Below are positions 1 through 9,450 of a stretch of DNA of 16,075 bases, in pieces (position 1 is the stretch's first letter; every line of letters starts with the position of its first letter). Source of the stretch: Trachelipus rathkii (taxonomy: Eukaryota > Arthropoda > Malacostraca > Isopoda > Trachelipodidae); the NCBI GenBank assembly GCA_015478945.1, contig JABUQX010032578.1, forward strand, positions 60,001-76,075, in the 5' to 3' direction. A program made the translations under genes and the position numbers. The notes below the pieces were generated by a model. The model worked only from the letters and a program-made list of their open reading frames with translations, made no database searches and was not told the origin of the DNA.

Positions 1-1212
<1,212 letters not shown>

Positions 1213-1320
1213 GATGACGTTATATGCTTCCTCGACATTTATTTGATGATACGTGCCTCTTCAATAGTGATCGATGATATGTGACTCCTCAACTTTTATG
1301 TGACGATATGTGTTTTTTCT
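1213..1320. repeat. Degenerate 29-bp minisatellite, four units
   Basis: Four units begin at 1213, 1245, 1273 and 1302 (spacings 32, 28 and 29). Each starts with a form of GATGATATGTG and the first three continue with a form of CTCCTCAACTTTTATGT. The units differ by several substitutions and small indels, so the array is old. No coding function is suggested. Confidence 0.75.
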
Positions 1321-1656
<336 letters not shown>

Positions 1657-1735
1657 CATGTATATATATGCTGCTGCTGTATATGAGTCTAATCCAGTCA
1701 CTGCATGCCTGATGGGTGTTGCTTTTTCTCATCAT

Positions 1736-1788
1736 ATATATATATAATATATATATATATATACTATATATATATATATATATATATA

Positions 1789-1832
<44 letters not shown>
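1736..1832. repeat. Compound AT microsatellite
   Basis: Several AT runs broken by single steps (ATAATA, TACTAT, TAGCAT). The interruptions make the block nearly self-complementary, so it could extrude as a cruciform. Ile/Tyr-rich frames across it are not genes. Confidence 0.93.
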
Positions 1833-1835
<3 letters not shown>

Positions 1836-2017
1836 AGCATCAAGCTTAACGATTACTTAATTAAAGAACTGGAACAGCTTCATGAAAATAAATAACATTT
1901 ATGTAATCAGGAGATATTTTTATGGATAAATTTTTTTAAAATAACTTTTAAAAAAGGGTTAAATTCTTAAAAATATTAAAGCTGTTTACATAGTAATTAA
2001 TATCGGTTTGAGAAGTA
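1833..2017. other. AT-rich spacer
   Basis: Low-complexity A/T-rich sequence between the AT microsatellite and the GC-rich island. Nothing further is seen. Confidence 0.4.
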
Positions 2018-2250
2018 CGAAGGAGCTCCCAGTTGCCAAAAGTTGATTTTTAACTAAACTTAATAGGGTAAACCCCAAAGATGGAACGAGTCGGGGTTTC
2101 TCGGCCTACCTAGGGACGACCGGGGACTTCATCCCCCGTCACTCGAACCCCCCTGAAGAATTATGAAAAATTCCCGGCAACTCTTGCGCTTTCCTTCCTG
2201 CAAAACAGGAAGAAAGCTTACCTCCAGGCGAACACTGCCGGAGCCCTAAA
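2018..2250. repeat. GC-rich island with four successive stem-loops
   Basis: This 230-base block stands out sharply from its AT-rich surroundings. It can form four consecutive hairpins: 2070-2076 with 2093-2099 (AAACCCC/GGGGTTT); 2118-2125 with 2133-2140 (one C-C mismatch, 7-base loop); 2188-2200 with 2206-2217 (12 pairs, one bulge, CAAAA loop); and 2222-2229 with 2237-2243 (7 pairs, bulged A). AGTTGCC at 2031-2037 is also complementary to GGCAACT at 2176-2182, which could enclose the first two hairpins. There is no useful open frame and no complete tRNA fold. It may be a short interspersed element or the structured end of a transposon, but I cannot name the family. Confidence 0.5.
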
Positions 2251-2256
2251 ATGATA

Positions 2257-2287
2257 CTAATATTTAAGTGTTATTAATAAATATTAG
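2257..2287. repeat. Perfect 10-bp inverted repeat
   Basis: CTAATATTTA (2257-2266) is exactly complementary to TAAATATTAG (2278-2287) across an 11-base loop. It lies 7 bases beyond the GC-rich island. In such AT-rich DNA it could be chance. Confidence 0.6.
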
Positions 2288-2399
2288 AATAAATACATTT
2301 TTGGTTTCACCCATGAAATTGCCCGCTGAATTCAAAAACGTTTTTTTATTTTCCTAAAAATTGTTATAGTTTTTTAGATGCATGCATGTTTGTTTCTGG

Positions 2400-3640
2400 A
2401 GTCTAGCTACTTCTCCTAAAGTTTTCTTGGTTTGTTTGCATGTCCTGTGAAGATAGGTTTCTTCCTATAGGGGGTTTTCTAGGTTTGCTAGATCATTATG
2501 TGAAAATCACTCATTAGAAGTTTACTTGTAGGCTCTGTAAAGATTTGTTTGCAGATGCTGCGAATATAGTCTTCATTTAAAATACAGGTTTACTATATCC
2601 AAAGAGGAGTTACTAACCAAAATTATCCTTCAAATTGATTATATTGATTGGTGAGACTTGTAAACATAGGTTTTAATTAATTTTGAATTAAAGTCTACTT
2701 TAATATATGACATTTGGTAAAAAATAACACCTCCTATGATGAAACTTATAATTCGTCATTGGTACAAACATTCATTTTTTAAACCTCAAATTAGAAAGCA
2801 TGTTTAAACAACATACACATTTGACAGAAAAAGTAAGACAGTATAGCACAGGAAGTTCTGTAAAGCAGGAATAAACACGTATGAATTCAGCAAACTTGAT
2901 AACGTGTCACAGATTGAATGACACTTTATATCAATCCTAAAATGGAGTATGTCTTTTTACATACGGGCTGGAATTTAATCGAAACTTCATTATTCTTAAG
3001 AATATTTGATAAAATCCAAGAAAAATCTTAATCACAAGTTATTAATATTATTGAAGATACTATTGATCTGATTCCTACCTTTTACAGACATGATTTTAAA
3101 CGAATTCATGGTGAAATCACATTAGCTTGTGCAACGGATTCATCATGAAGTACAACCTCATGTATTGTTATTTGATCTTTAAATATAGAACGAGTATTTG
3201 TTCAAAAAAAATTAAAATCACTAGTTTGTATTCAAATTAAATTAGTTTAGGCTAATATAGAAAGTACCATTGGTTGGAACAGCTATTAGTAACATTTCTA
3301 CATTAATTTGTAACTGGTATTTGCTAATTTGCTTTTAGGAAGTATTCATCAAAAATGAAACACTGTGTTTTAATTCAATGAATTAATTCAAACACGTTTG
3401 AATTACTCTACTAAAGATGGAGTAAGAGAGGTTCCAGTATTTAAAGATGGTATACAGTTTTGCATTTAATACGATAAAATGAGTGTCGAAATTACAGCAC
3501 AAATTAAGAGAAAACCATAATTACCAATTCTTATGAAATAAATCTAACAGTTTAAAAAATCAAATTAGTGTTAGTTTTTAAAAAAGATGTCAAATCTATG
3601 TAATTTGTCAGTCAGTCATATACTAAATGAAAGTAATCAG
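2400..3640 (+). repeat. Copy A of a diverged direct duplication
   Basis: This segment is collinear with about 5585-6720 (copy B). Matching landmarks include TAGGCTCTGTAAAG near 2530 against CAGGCTCTGTTAAG near 5714, ATAGTCTTCA near 2568 against 5761, AGCATGTTTAAACAAC near 2797 against 6002, and the block 2971-3083 against 6177-6288. A weaker match of the GTCAAA..TTTGTCAG type links 3588-3620 to 6682-6710. By eye the 2971-3083 block differs at only about 12 of 112 positions, while flanks look nearer two-thirds identical. Several short open frames occur (one ATG-led frame of 29 codons starts at 2943), but copy B does not preserve them, so coding is unlikely. Confidence 0.7.
3384..3405. repeat. 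22-bp near-perfect palindrome
   Basis: TAATTCAAAC and GTTTGAATTA are exact complements separated by the two bases AC. It lies inside copy A. No known binding site is recognised. Confidence 0.65.
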
Positions 3641-3741
3641 ACTTAAAATACATGGTTATCATACAATATTAACAAACTAAATTTGTTGTAGCATTGTCAT
3701 TTACGACATGGTGTTTAATAAGGCAGACCCAGGAACAGAAG

Positions 3742-3879
3742 TCATGGGTTAATGCTTTCATAGCTACCAAATTTAGCGTTCTCGTAAAATTCAATCAGCA
3801 TATTAAATAAGAAGCTATGTTTAGCAGCAAGGCCTTTTGTGATACAGGTGCTTACCGTTTCATTCAACCGAAAGATCAT
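3742..3879 (-). CDS. Small unidentified ORF (45 aa), doubtful
   Basis: An ATG-to-stop minus-strand frame of 45 codons, immediately preceded by an in-frame TAA. The middle and end read as ordinary soluble protein (..LIEFYENAKFGSYESINP), but I recognise no family. The first codons are followed by a good splice-donor match (ACG|GTAAGC, donor near 3855), and a pyrimidine-rich stretch ending in AG lies further upstream on the same strand near 3947. The frame could therefore be two unrelated pieces rather than one gene. It lies about 150 bases downstream of, and on the same strand as, the zinc-finger-like frame at 4034-4342, so both may be debris of one locus. A chance ORF is the main alternative. 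Confidence 0.15.
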   Translation of the reverse strand: MIFRLNETVSTCITKGLAAKHSFLFNMLIEFYENAKFGSYESINP

Positions 3880-4033
3880 TTAGAATGATGTTTGATTGGT
3901 GTTATAAGAGCTGCATGTTTTTGAAGATATAAATTTTGAGTAGCTCTATGGAAAGTGGTTGATTTTTGAATATTCAAGGTCTTTAAAAACATTCTTGTTT
4001 AAAATATTATGTGATTAAGAATTATATTATGGT

Positions 4034-4342
4034 TTACTTGGGTGAATCAGTACAACTCATTCTATTCATAATTTTGGGGGCATCTGAGTCTTTAAAAGAA
4101 AACGCCTTTCCATGATAATTTCTGCAGTGCGAAGATGGGCGTTTCTTATAATAATATTTGCAATATACTTCATCTTCCTCAGGGTAAGGATGAAGGTATC
4201 TACAATTAGAAGAGCAGGCCACTCCATTTATGAAACAGCAGGCCGCTCCATTTATGAAACATGAACAACTCAATTCTTGATTCTGATCGGAAATTGCAAC
4301 TATTTTATATTTTTTACTTTCGTGAGCTGCCCTATGGTCAGG
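4034..4342 (-). pseudogene. CCCH zinc-finger-like open frame, partial
   Basis: A stop-to-stop minus-strand frame of 102 codons with no ATG before its core, so it is an exon or a gene fragment. Numbering from the first codon, it shows C35-x7-C43-x3-C47-x3-H51 in the context SSNCRYLHPYPEEDE, and then C61-x11-C73-x3-H77 (KKRPSSHCRNYH). The run CRYLHP followed by an acidic and tyrosine-rich linker resembles CCCH (C3H1) RNA-binding fingers of the ZC3H10 type, although the second spacing is 3 rather than the usual 4-6 residues. Nucleotides 4217-4240 are tandemly repeated at 4241-4264, adding eight residues (the FINGAAC / FINGVAC pair) and supplying one of the cysteines. Possible acceptor AGs lie upstream at its 5' side. 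What is seen is a Cys/His pattern and a long, natural-looking frame. The family assignment is inference, and it may equally be a decayed copy. Confidence 0.45.
4217..4264 (-). repeat. 24-bp in-frame tandem duplication
   Basis: Two adjacent 24-base units, GGCCACTCCATTTATGAAAC.. and GGCCGCTCCATTTATGAAAC.., differ at about two positions. The length is a multiple of three, so the minus-strand zinc-finger-like frame stays open and gains eight residues. Confidence 0.9.
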
Positions 4343-4731
4343 TTAAATAAGACCGATCTAGTCATATAATTAAGCTTACTGTTTTGAATTAAGATTTCAT
4401 GAGCTATTTTTCTTGAAACGTTTTACCTTCCAATGCGTATGTGTCTGAAGTGACAATGTGGAAACAGGAGTACGTTAACAAAGCCTTGTTATAAAAAAAA
4501 AGACGGGATCACTAGGAAACAAGTCGCAACTCTGTAGGTCCGGTCGGTCTAGCAACAGTTTCACGCAGCATATATACAATCAAGGGATGGGGAGTAGAAC
4601 TTCTTTGCCGCTAAGGATGTCAGACCTGTATCCATCAATTTGAACACGGTTTCTCGAGGGTTGAAAAGGGTTCTATTATATATACGGATTGTTGAAAAGA
4701 CTAAAAACACCTTCATAATTTAGATTTTTAA
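4343..4731. other. Unassigned stretch between two protein-like fragments
   Basis: Contains a run of nine A at 4493-4501 and a moderately GC-rich part (4500-4670) without a usable frame. On the minus strand, a pyrimidine-rich tract ending in CAG near 4452 and GGAAG|GTAAAAC near 4430 look splice-like, but no exon can be defended. On the plus strand, residues just upstream of 4732 hint at more degraded transposase. Confidence 0.35.
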
Positions 4732-4842
4732 CATCTTACAGTTAATCATTCAATACATTTTAAAGATCCAGAAACTGGTGTTCACACTAATACTATTCAA
4801 GGAACATCGTCAAAGGTAAAATATATCAATTTTTCAGTATTA
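4732..4842 (+). mobile_element. ISXO2/Merlin-type transposase fragment
   Basis: A 37-codon frame begins HLTVNHSIHFKDPETGVHTN and continues TIQGTSSKVK. This matches the well-conserved C-terminal block of ISXO2-like (IS1595/Merlin) DDE transposases, whose usual form is TVNHS..F.DP.TG.HT..IE..W...K. In this copy the normally conserved Glu after Ile is Gln (CAA) and the following conserved Trp is Ser (TCG, one base from TGG). Stops bound it on both sides (TAA 4729-4731, TGA 4843-4845), and I find no N-terminal half or terminal inverted repeats. It is a dead relic of a DNA transposon in animal DNA. The family call rests on motif recognition, not a search. Confidence 0.8.
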
Positions 4843-4867
4843 TGACTTACTAGGTACTAGAATTTAA

Positions 4868-4887
4868 GTTAGGTTAGGTGGTTAGGT
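4868..4887. repeat. Interstitial TTAGG run
   Basis: TTAGG occurs at 4869-4873, 4874-4878 and 4882-4886, with GG interrupting the register before the third. TTAGG is the common arthropod telomere unit. A run this short is weak evidence for origin but fits an arthropod genome. Confidence 0.6.
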
Positions 4888-5053
4888 TATGTGCTTAATT
4901 TTTTTAAATTGCAAATAAATTTTTTTCTAAACCAGATCTGAAATGTCAAAACTGAGGAGAACTTAGCTATTTATTGGGTATCTGCTAAAATTTATTATTA
5001 TCTTAAGAAAATATTTTATTATCATTTATTGGAAGCTCTTGAATTTTCTAGTT

Positions 5054-5103
5054 TTATATATATTCATATATATGTATATATATATACATATCATATAATA
5101 TAT

Positions 5104-5152
<49 letters not shown>
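5054..5152. repeat. Compound AT microsatellite
   Basis: Short palindromic ATATGTATAT-type units pass into a perfect AT run of about 44 bases ending at 5151. Confidence 0.93.
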
Positions 5153-5155
<3 letters not shown>

Positions 5156-5584
5156 CGTATATATTCATAGCTAAAGTCATTTAGATTATCATTTTGTTTT
5201 CTGTGCAGATAAATTAGTATTGACCTGTTACCACTTGTAGTACAAATCTGGCAACAATGATTTTCCCAATGTGTAGGGATGTCATGACTTTACCAATTAT
5301 TATATCAATTTTAGTTATATAAAATTGTTTTTGAAGTCATTATCTTAAAGATTCTAAATTATATCTTTCTTTAGTAGTTCTTCAGTTTTGATATAAAATT
5401 TGTTAAAGATAAAATGTTTTCCAGTTTTTGAATACTTGTTTTTATTTTAATACAGAAAAAAAAAGTTTGCATTGAGATTCGTTTTGAGGTTCTTAGGTAA
5501 TTAAAGGTAAACCAACAAGGACTGAAATTATTTAAATAGATTAAGTAAAATATTTAATGTTAGCCAGACAGACACCCATTATGA
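5153..5584. other. AT-rich spacer, no gene seen
   Basis: Low-complexity A/T-rich sequence without a frame or recognised repeat. It ends at the left boundary I set for copy B of the direct duplication. That boundary is approximate. Confidence 0.4.
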
Positions 5585-6720
5585 AGATAGTCTGTAAAGA
5601 TTTTCTGTCATTTGCTTGCGGTCTTTTTATCTGATGATAGGGTTTTATTCTTACTTAGGTTTCTGGGGTTTATGTACATTCTGAGAAGGGGCAATCTCGA
5701 TTGGAAGTTTTACAGGCTCTGTTAAGAATCTTCATTTTGAGAATTTGCTGATCTTACAGTATAGTCTTCAGGCTAGTATAGGGTTTATTTTTGTCGAGAA
5801 AGGGAATTACGGCGAGGCTGGCCCTTCAGTCAGTCATGATTGATTTGCCAGGCTTGGAAGCAGGGCTTTGATTAAGAATTTTACATGTTGAAGTCTCATC
5901 TATCTCATATGAGGTGTTATTTTTGCAAATATCATAATATTAAGCTTATAACTAAATCATTCAGTACATTGAGTTTATTTTTAAAGGCACTCATAGCTAA
6001 GAAGCATGTTTAACAACCATACATATTTAACAGAAAAAAATTTAAAATGTTTTATTACATAGGTTCTTTAAATAGATAAAAACACATGCAGCAGTTAACT
6101 AAACTTGATAATCTATTCTGAAATTGGATGGTAATTTATAATTAACCACAGAATGACATCTTTTGCACAAGGACTAAAATTTAATCGAAACCTCATTATT
6201 CTTAAGAGTATTTAATAAAATCCAAGAAAAACTTTAATACAAGTTATTAATGGTACTAAAGGTACTATTGATCCGATTCCTACCTTTTCTAGATGTTGTG
6301 GTTTAAATGGTTCATCATGAAAGTCCTTTATGGTTTGTAGTGGTTGCATTCAGTCACTTGCTTGAGAGTGAGGGTTTTATTGGCAGGCCAGAACTGTCTT
6401 AGGAGTGAGAAAGTTATAGAGATCTTTCATGCAGCGTCTTTGGGAAAAAAGCATCAGGTTGCCTGCAAAGGTTCAGTGAATATTCTGAATGCATAGTGCA
6501 GAGTCTTGAGGTGAAAAGATGCTAGAGTGTTAGACACTACCATATTAGTTTTGAGTTGATTCATTTTGTTTATACATGTGAAGATAAAATTAAACAAGAA
6601 TTGAGAGACAAACTACAGTATTAGAAAACGTTCATGTTGAGTCTGGGGTTCAATTCACAGTCAGTAAAGTGGACACAGAGTGTCAAACATTTCATTTGTC
6701 AGCCAGCCAGTAATTTCTAG
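5585..6720 (+). repeat. Copy B of the diverged direct duplication
   Basis: Partner of 2400-3640 in the same orientation. The strongest match is 6177-6288 against 2971-3083, including a 17-base exact run ATAAAATCCAAGAAAAA. Copy B lacks about 40 bases present in A near 3100-3140. It carries stops where A is open, which argues against a shared protein-coding function. Within each copy the sequence has its own loose periodicity (repeated TCTGTAAAGATTTT and GGCTCTGTTAAGAATCTT), suggesting an ancestral tandem array. Confidence 0.7.
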
Positions 6721-7085
6721 GTGAAAAGAACTTACCAAAGGATGATCGTACCTGAGGGGCAGCTGTAGCACTAATAATCATTGTGACATTTGACTCAGGA
6801 AAAATCTTAGCCATTGAAAAGAGTGGGACAGGAGCCTATTGGGGTCAACACTGACATTTGCAGAAATTTATGTAAAGTACATAGCTCAGTGAGCAATGGT
6901 TTGACTAGTTAGCTTCTGAGGATCTGGTGGCTACCATGGCTGCTTTATCTTGAAGGTAGAAAGTGAAAGTGAGATATGCGTCTTGAGTTTTCCTTTGAGT
7001 CTTTGGAAAGGACTCTGTTTCTCTAAGGGTCTCATAGGTTTTCTGACATGGTCATAGTTGCCCAGATTTGAGGTCCTTCAAATTG
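6533..7085. repeat. Scattered degenerate units related to the 14-kb array
   Basis: GACACTACCATATTAGTTTT at 6533 and the AGTGGACACAGAGTGTC.. stretch near 6669 recur as GAACACTACCATGTTTGTTT at 7086 and AGTGGAACACAGTGTCC.. near 7127. TTTTCCTTTGAGTCT near 6989 recurs near 13968. No gene is seen. Similarity is patchy and judged by eye. Confidence 0.45.
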
Positions 7086-7596
7086 GAACACTACCATGTT
7101 TGTTTTGGAGGATTCTTCAGGTCAAGAGTGGAACACAGTGTCCGAAACATTTTCCTAATTTACTTGGCGTGATAAATATCATTGTTAGTATTGAAACAGC
7201 TGAGTTGATAAGTTAAATATTTATTGATTTGGAGGGTTAAATTACTGAGTTTTTAAAAGATGAGAAACAAAGATAAAATAGATAACAGTATTTAAAAGAA
7301 ATGAAACTAAAGACAAAGGATAATAGTTATGCAGTTACAAAGAGGTTGGGTTCAAGGAAACCAGGGTCAAAGGTTTATGAAGAAATATCTTTCCTTTCAC
7401 CATGATTTGTAGGGGTTTCTATAAGAAGGCTATAAAAACAGGAAATAATGTGTTTTCTGTTTTTAAAATTTTAAAATCACTATGAAATTAGATGAATAAT
7501 CAAGAAATATTACTAGAGCAGTTTGCGTCGCTTTTTATTATTTAGGGTGGCGGGTGTCTAAGTGCATATTTTCATATGTATCATATATATATATAA
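7086..7596 (+). repeat. Copy C of a second diverged duplication
   Basis: Collinear with 14570-15053 (copy D). Landmarks are AGTATTGAAACAGCTGAG near 7188 against GGTATTGAAGCAACTCAG near 14670; GGGGTTTCTATA near 7412 against 14878; and TTTTAAAATCACTATG near 7468 against 14927, followed in both by an ATATTACTAGA match. Both copies end in an AT microsatellite. Identity is moderate overall, with the last 120 bases best preserved. No protein-coding frame is shared. Confidence 0.65.
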
Positions 7597-7682
7597 CTCT
7601 ATATATATATATATATACTATATATATATATATGTATATATAACTATAACTATATATATATCATATATATAATATAATATAT
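7573..7682. repeat. Compound AT microsatellite
   Basis: Alternating AT runs broken by CTC, CTA and GTA steps. Many sub-blocks are self-complementary. Confidence 0.92.
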
Positions 7683-7742
7683 AGAAGTGTATGAGATACC
7701 ATCACAGTTTTACCAAACTGCATTACACTAGTTTTTAGGAAT

Positions 7743-7796
7743 CAAAGATAGTATTCATCTGTGATTCACGAGAAAGCACAGACACTGCTATCTTTG
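7743..7796. repeat. Hairpin with about 20-bp arms
   Basis: CAAAGATAG (7743-7751) pairs with CTATCTTTG (7788-7796), and TCTGTG (7758-7763) pairs with CACAGA (7777-7782), across a 13-base loop. An internal loop of 5-6 bases separates the two paired blocks. It lies between two AT microsatellites and could be the remnant of a small inverted-repeat element. No promoter or processing signal is evident. Confidence 0.65.
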
Positions 7797-7905
7797 CATA
7801 TATATAACCATACCTTGCTTATATATATATATATCTCTATATGTATATAGTATGCATATACTCTCCCTATATATATACCATATACCTTATATATATCATA
7901 TAAGA
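7797..7905. repeat. AT-rich compound microsatellite
   Basis: Short TATATA runs separated by CCATACC, CTCTATATG and CTCCC. Open frames through it are low-complexity artefacts. Confidence 0.8.
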
Positions 7906-8160
7906 AGTCATATTGATTGCAGGGTTAGCTCAATTCAAGATGGGTTCATGAAACTATCTTTATTCTGCAAGTGCCACTGCTGGATATTAATAAATTTATT
8001 GTACATTCTACGCTCCCATCATAAAGAATTGCTTATTTACTTGTTCCAGATAGAAAGATTATATTAACAAGTAAATATATTTTATATTTTAATGTTTTGT
8101 GTTCAAAAGTGTTTTAAAAAATCATTAATAATCTTAAAGCAGCTCAGTTACCTTTCAAGA
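7906..8160. other. AT-rich spacer, no gene seen
   Basis: A plus-strand frame of 71 codons (7852-8067) runs from the microsatellite into this part. It has no motif, and its first third is repeat-derived, so I do not call it a gene. Confidence 0.4.
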
Positions 8161-8262
8161 ATGTATATATATGTGCATGTATATCTATCTATATATATCC
8201 ATATGTATGTATCATATGTCATATCTTTATCTATATATATCATATATCATACATATTATATC
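8161..8262. repeat. Compound AT microsatellite with TATC/TATG steps
   Basis: ATATGTGCATGTATATC is followed by CTATCTATATATATC and several TCATAT units. Confidence 0.85.
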
Positions 8263-8940
8263 ATCAATTAAGTAAAGGACATTAATGACAACAAACTTAT
8301 CAGCTGCAGGGTTAGATGATGAATTAAACTCTGTAACTGGGTGACGTATGCAATAACGACGTCTAGATCTAGATACCGAACCAGTTTCTTAGCTAACCAA
8401 TTGTTTTATACTGAGGTTAAAATTAATTAGGATGCATTTTGTGTTGAGTACTTTAAAGACAGTGCCACCAGCTGATAAGGCAAAAAATCACAGAAACGGA
8501 AGGCATGACCACCATGTTGGCGATCATCGTTGATGAGTCACTGGTATTCTTTAGACTTCTATAGCAACTTGATAAAGAAGGGGGTTGACAGAGTTATTAA
8601 AAAGACACTATCATTGATCAAAGTGTCAAAGAAAACTGGAATCAGATAAGATCATGGGAGTTTGGTGATAATTGTGAAGATTTCCACATCACTACCCAGA
8701 TGTCATGAGAGATTCCTTGTGTGCCTTCCAACAAGTGCATGGCATTCATTGGGCGTCTTTTAGTGGTGCAAAGTCTCATTTGACGAAGAAATAGTTATAC
8801 AATGAAAGAATTTGCAGAGAAGTTTCTTTTTAAGCAAAGTTTGATTATTCCACACTGGCATTTAAATCCATCTTAAATGGTTGGCCAGGAAAGGATGATG
8901 GGGTGCAGTGAGATAGCGTCGGCATCTGCAGTAACTCACA
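8263..8940. other. Unique-looking stretch, no supported gene
   Basis: About 680 bases of mixed composition. An ATG-led frame of 33 codons at 8432-8533 ends in a His/Arg-rich stretch but has no recognisable motif. No RNA gene or repeat family was seen. Confidence 0.4.
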
Positions 8941-9066
8941 GGTATATATACCATATATGTATATATATATCACCATATAATATATATATATATATATATA
9001 TATACTATATCTCTATATATATATATATATATATGTAGCAATATATATATCATATATATATATGTA
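8941..9066. repeat. Compound AT microsatellite cluster
   Basis: AT runs interrupted by CCATA, CACC, CTATCTC and GTAGCA. It is self-complementary at many scales. Confidence 0.92.
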
Positions 9067-9221
9067 GTCTTATATTGTGTGTGATGTGGTATTAATGGCA
9101 TTTATTTCAAGGCTTTCTGAAACTAACTATCATGAAATCATGATATAGGACAGTCTTAGGTATCATGTATGTGCATATGCATGTATCCTGCATAAACCTT
9201 AACATAACTGTAACAATAACC

Positions 9222-9290
9222 ATATAATATATCTTATATATATATATATATATATATACTAAGTATAGTACTATATAAAATAATGCTATT
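9222..9290. repeat. AT microsatellite
   Basis: An AT run centred on 9236-9258, followed by AT-rich sequence with TACTAAGTATAGTA steps. Confidence 0.85.
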
Positions 9291-9340
9291 ATAATACATG
9301 AAGTCTATCAGATGATGATGATACATAGAATGTGCACCTT

Positions 9341-9450
9341 TATATATATGTATATATATGTATATATATACTATTATATGCATATACATATATATAATAT
9401 ATACACTATATATCTCTGCCTATCTGTATGTATACACCATATATCATATA
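9341..9450. repeat. Compound AT microsatellite
   Basis: TATATATGTATATATATG units give way to short TATA blocks broken by CTCTGCC and CACC. The 86-codon frame crossing it (9312-9572) is mostly Ile/Tyr repeat and is not called as a gene. Confidence 0.85.

Noticed and set aside
2118..2140. tRNA-like anticodon arm (7-base loop reading ATGAAGT on the minus strand)
   Set aside because: The T-arm-like word GGTTCGAGT lies on the wrong side of it, and no acceptor or D-arm can be formed, so it is not a tRNA gene.
2195..2220. Splice-like pair GTAAGC...TTTTGCAG on the minus strand
   Set aside because: The implied intron would be only about 24 bases, and the sequence is better explained by the 12-pair hairpin.
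2222..2250. Helitron 3' end (hairpin followed by CTAA)
   Set aside because: The base after CTAA is A rather than T, the hairpin is short and bulged, and no matching 5' end was found.
2943..3152. Protein-like plus-strand frames in copy A (an ATG-led 29 codons, then a second frame after a stop)
   Set aside because: Copy B has stops and a one-base shift in the same block, and no protein family is recognisable.
5950..5990. Second transposase fragment suggested by AAATCATTCAGTACATT resembling 4743-4758
   Set aside because: The match is short, the downstream DPETG region is absent, and the piece belongs to the A/B duplication.
8432..8533. 33-codon ATG frame with a His/Arg-rich end
   Set aside because: Too short, no motif, and no supporting context. 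Expected by chance.
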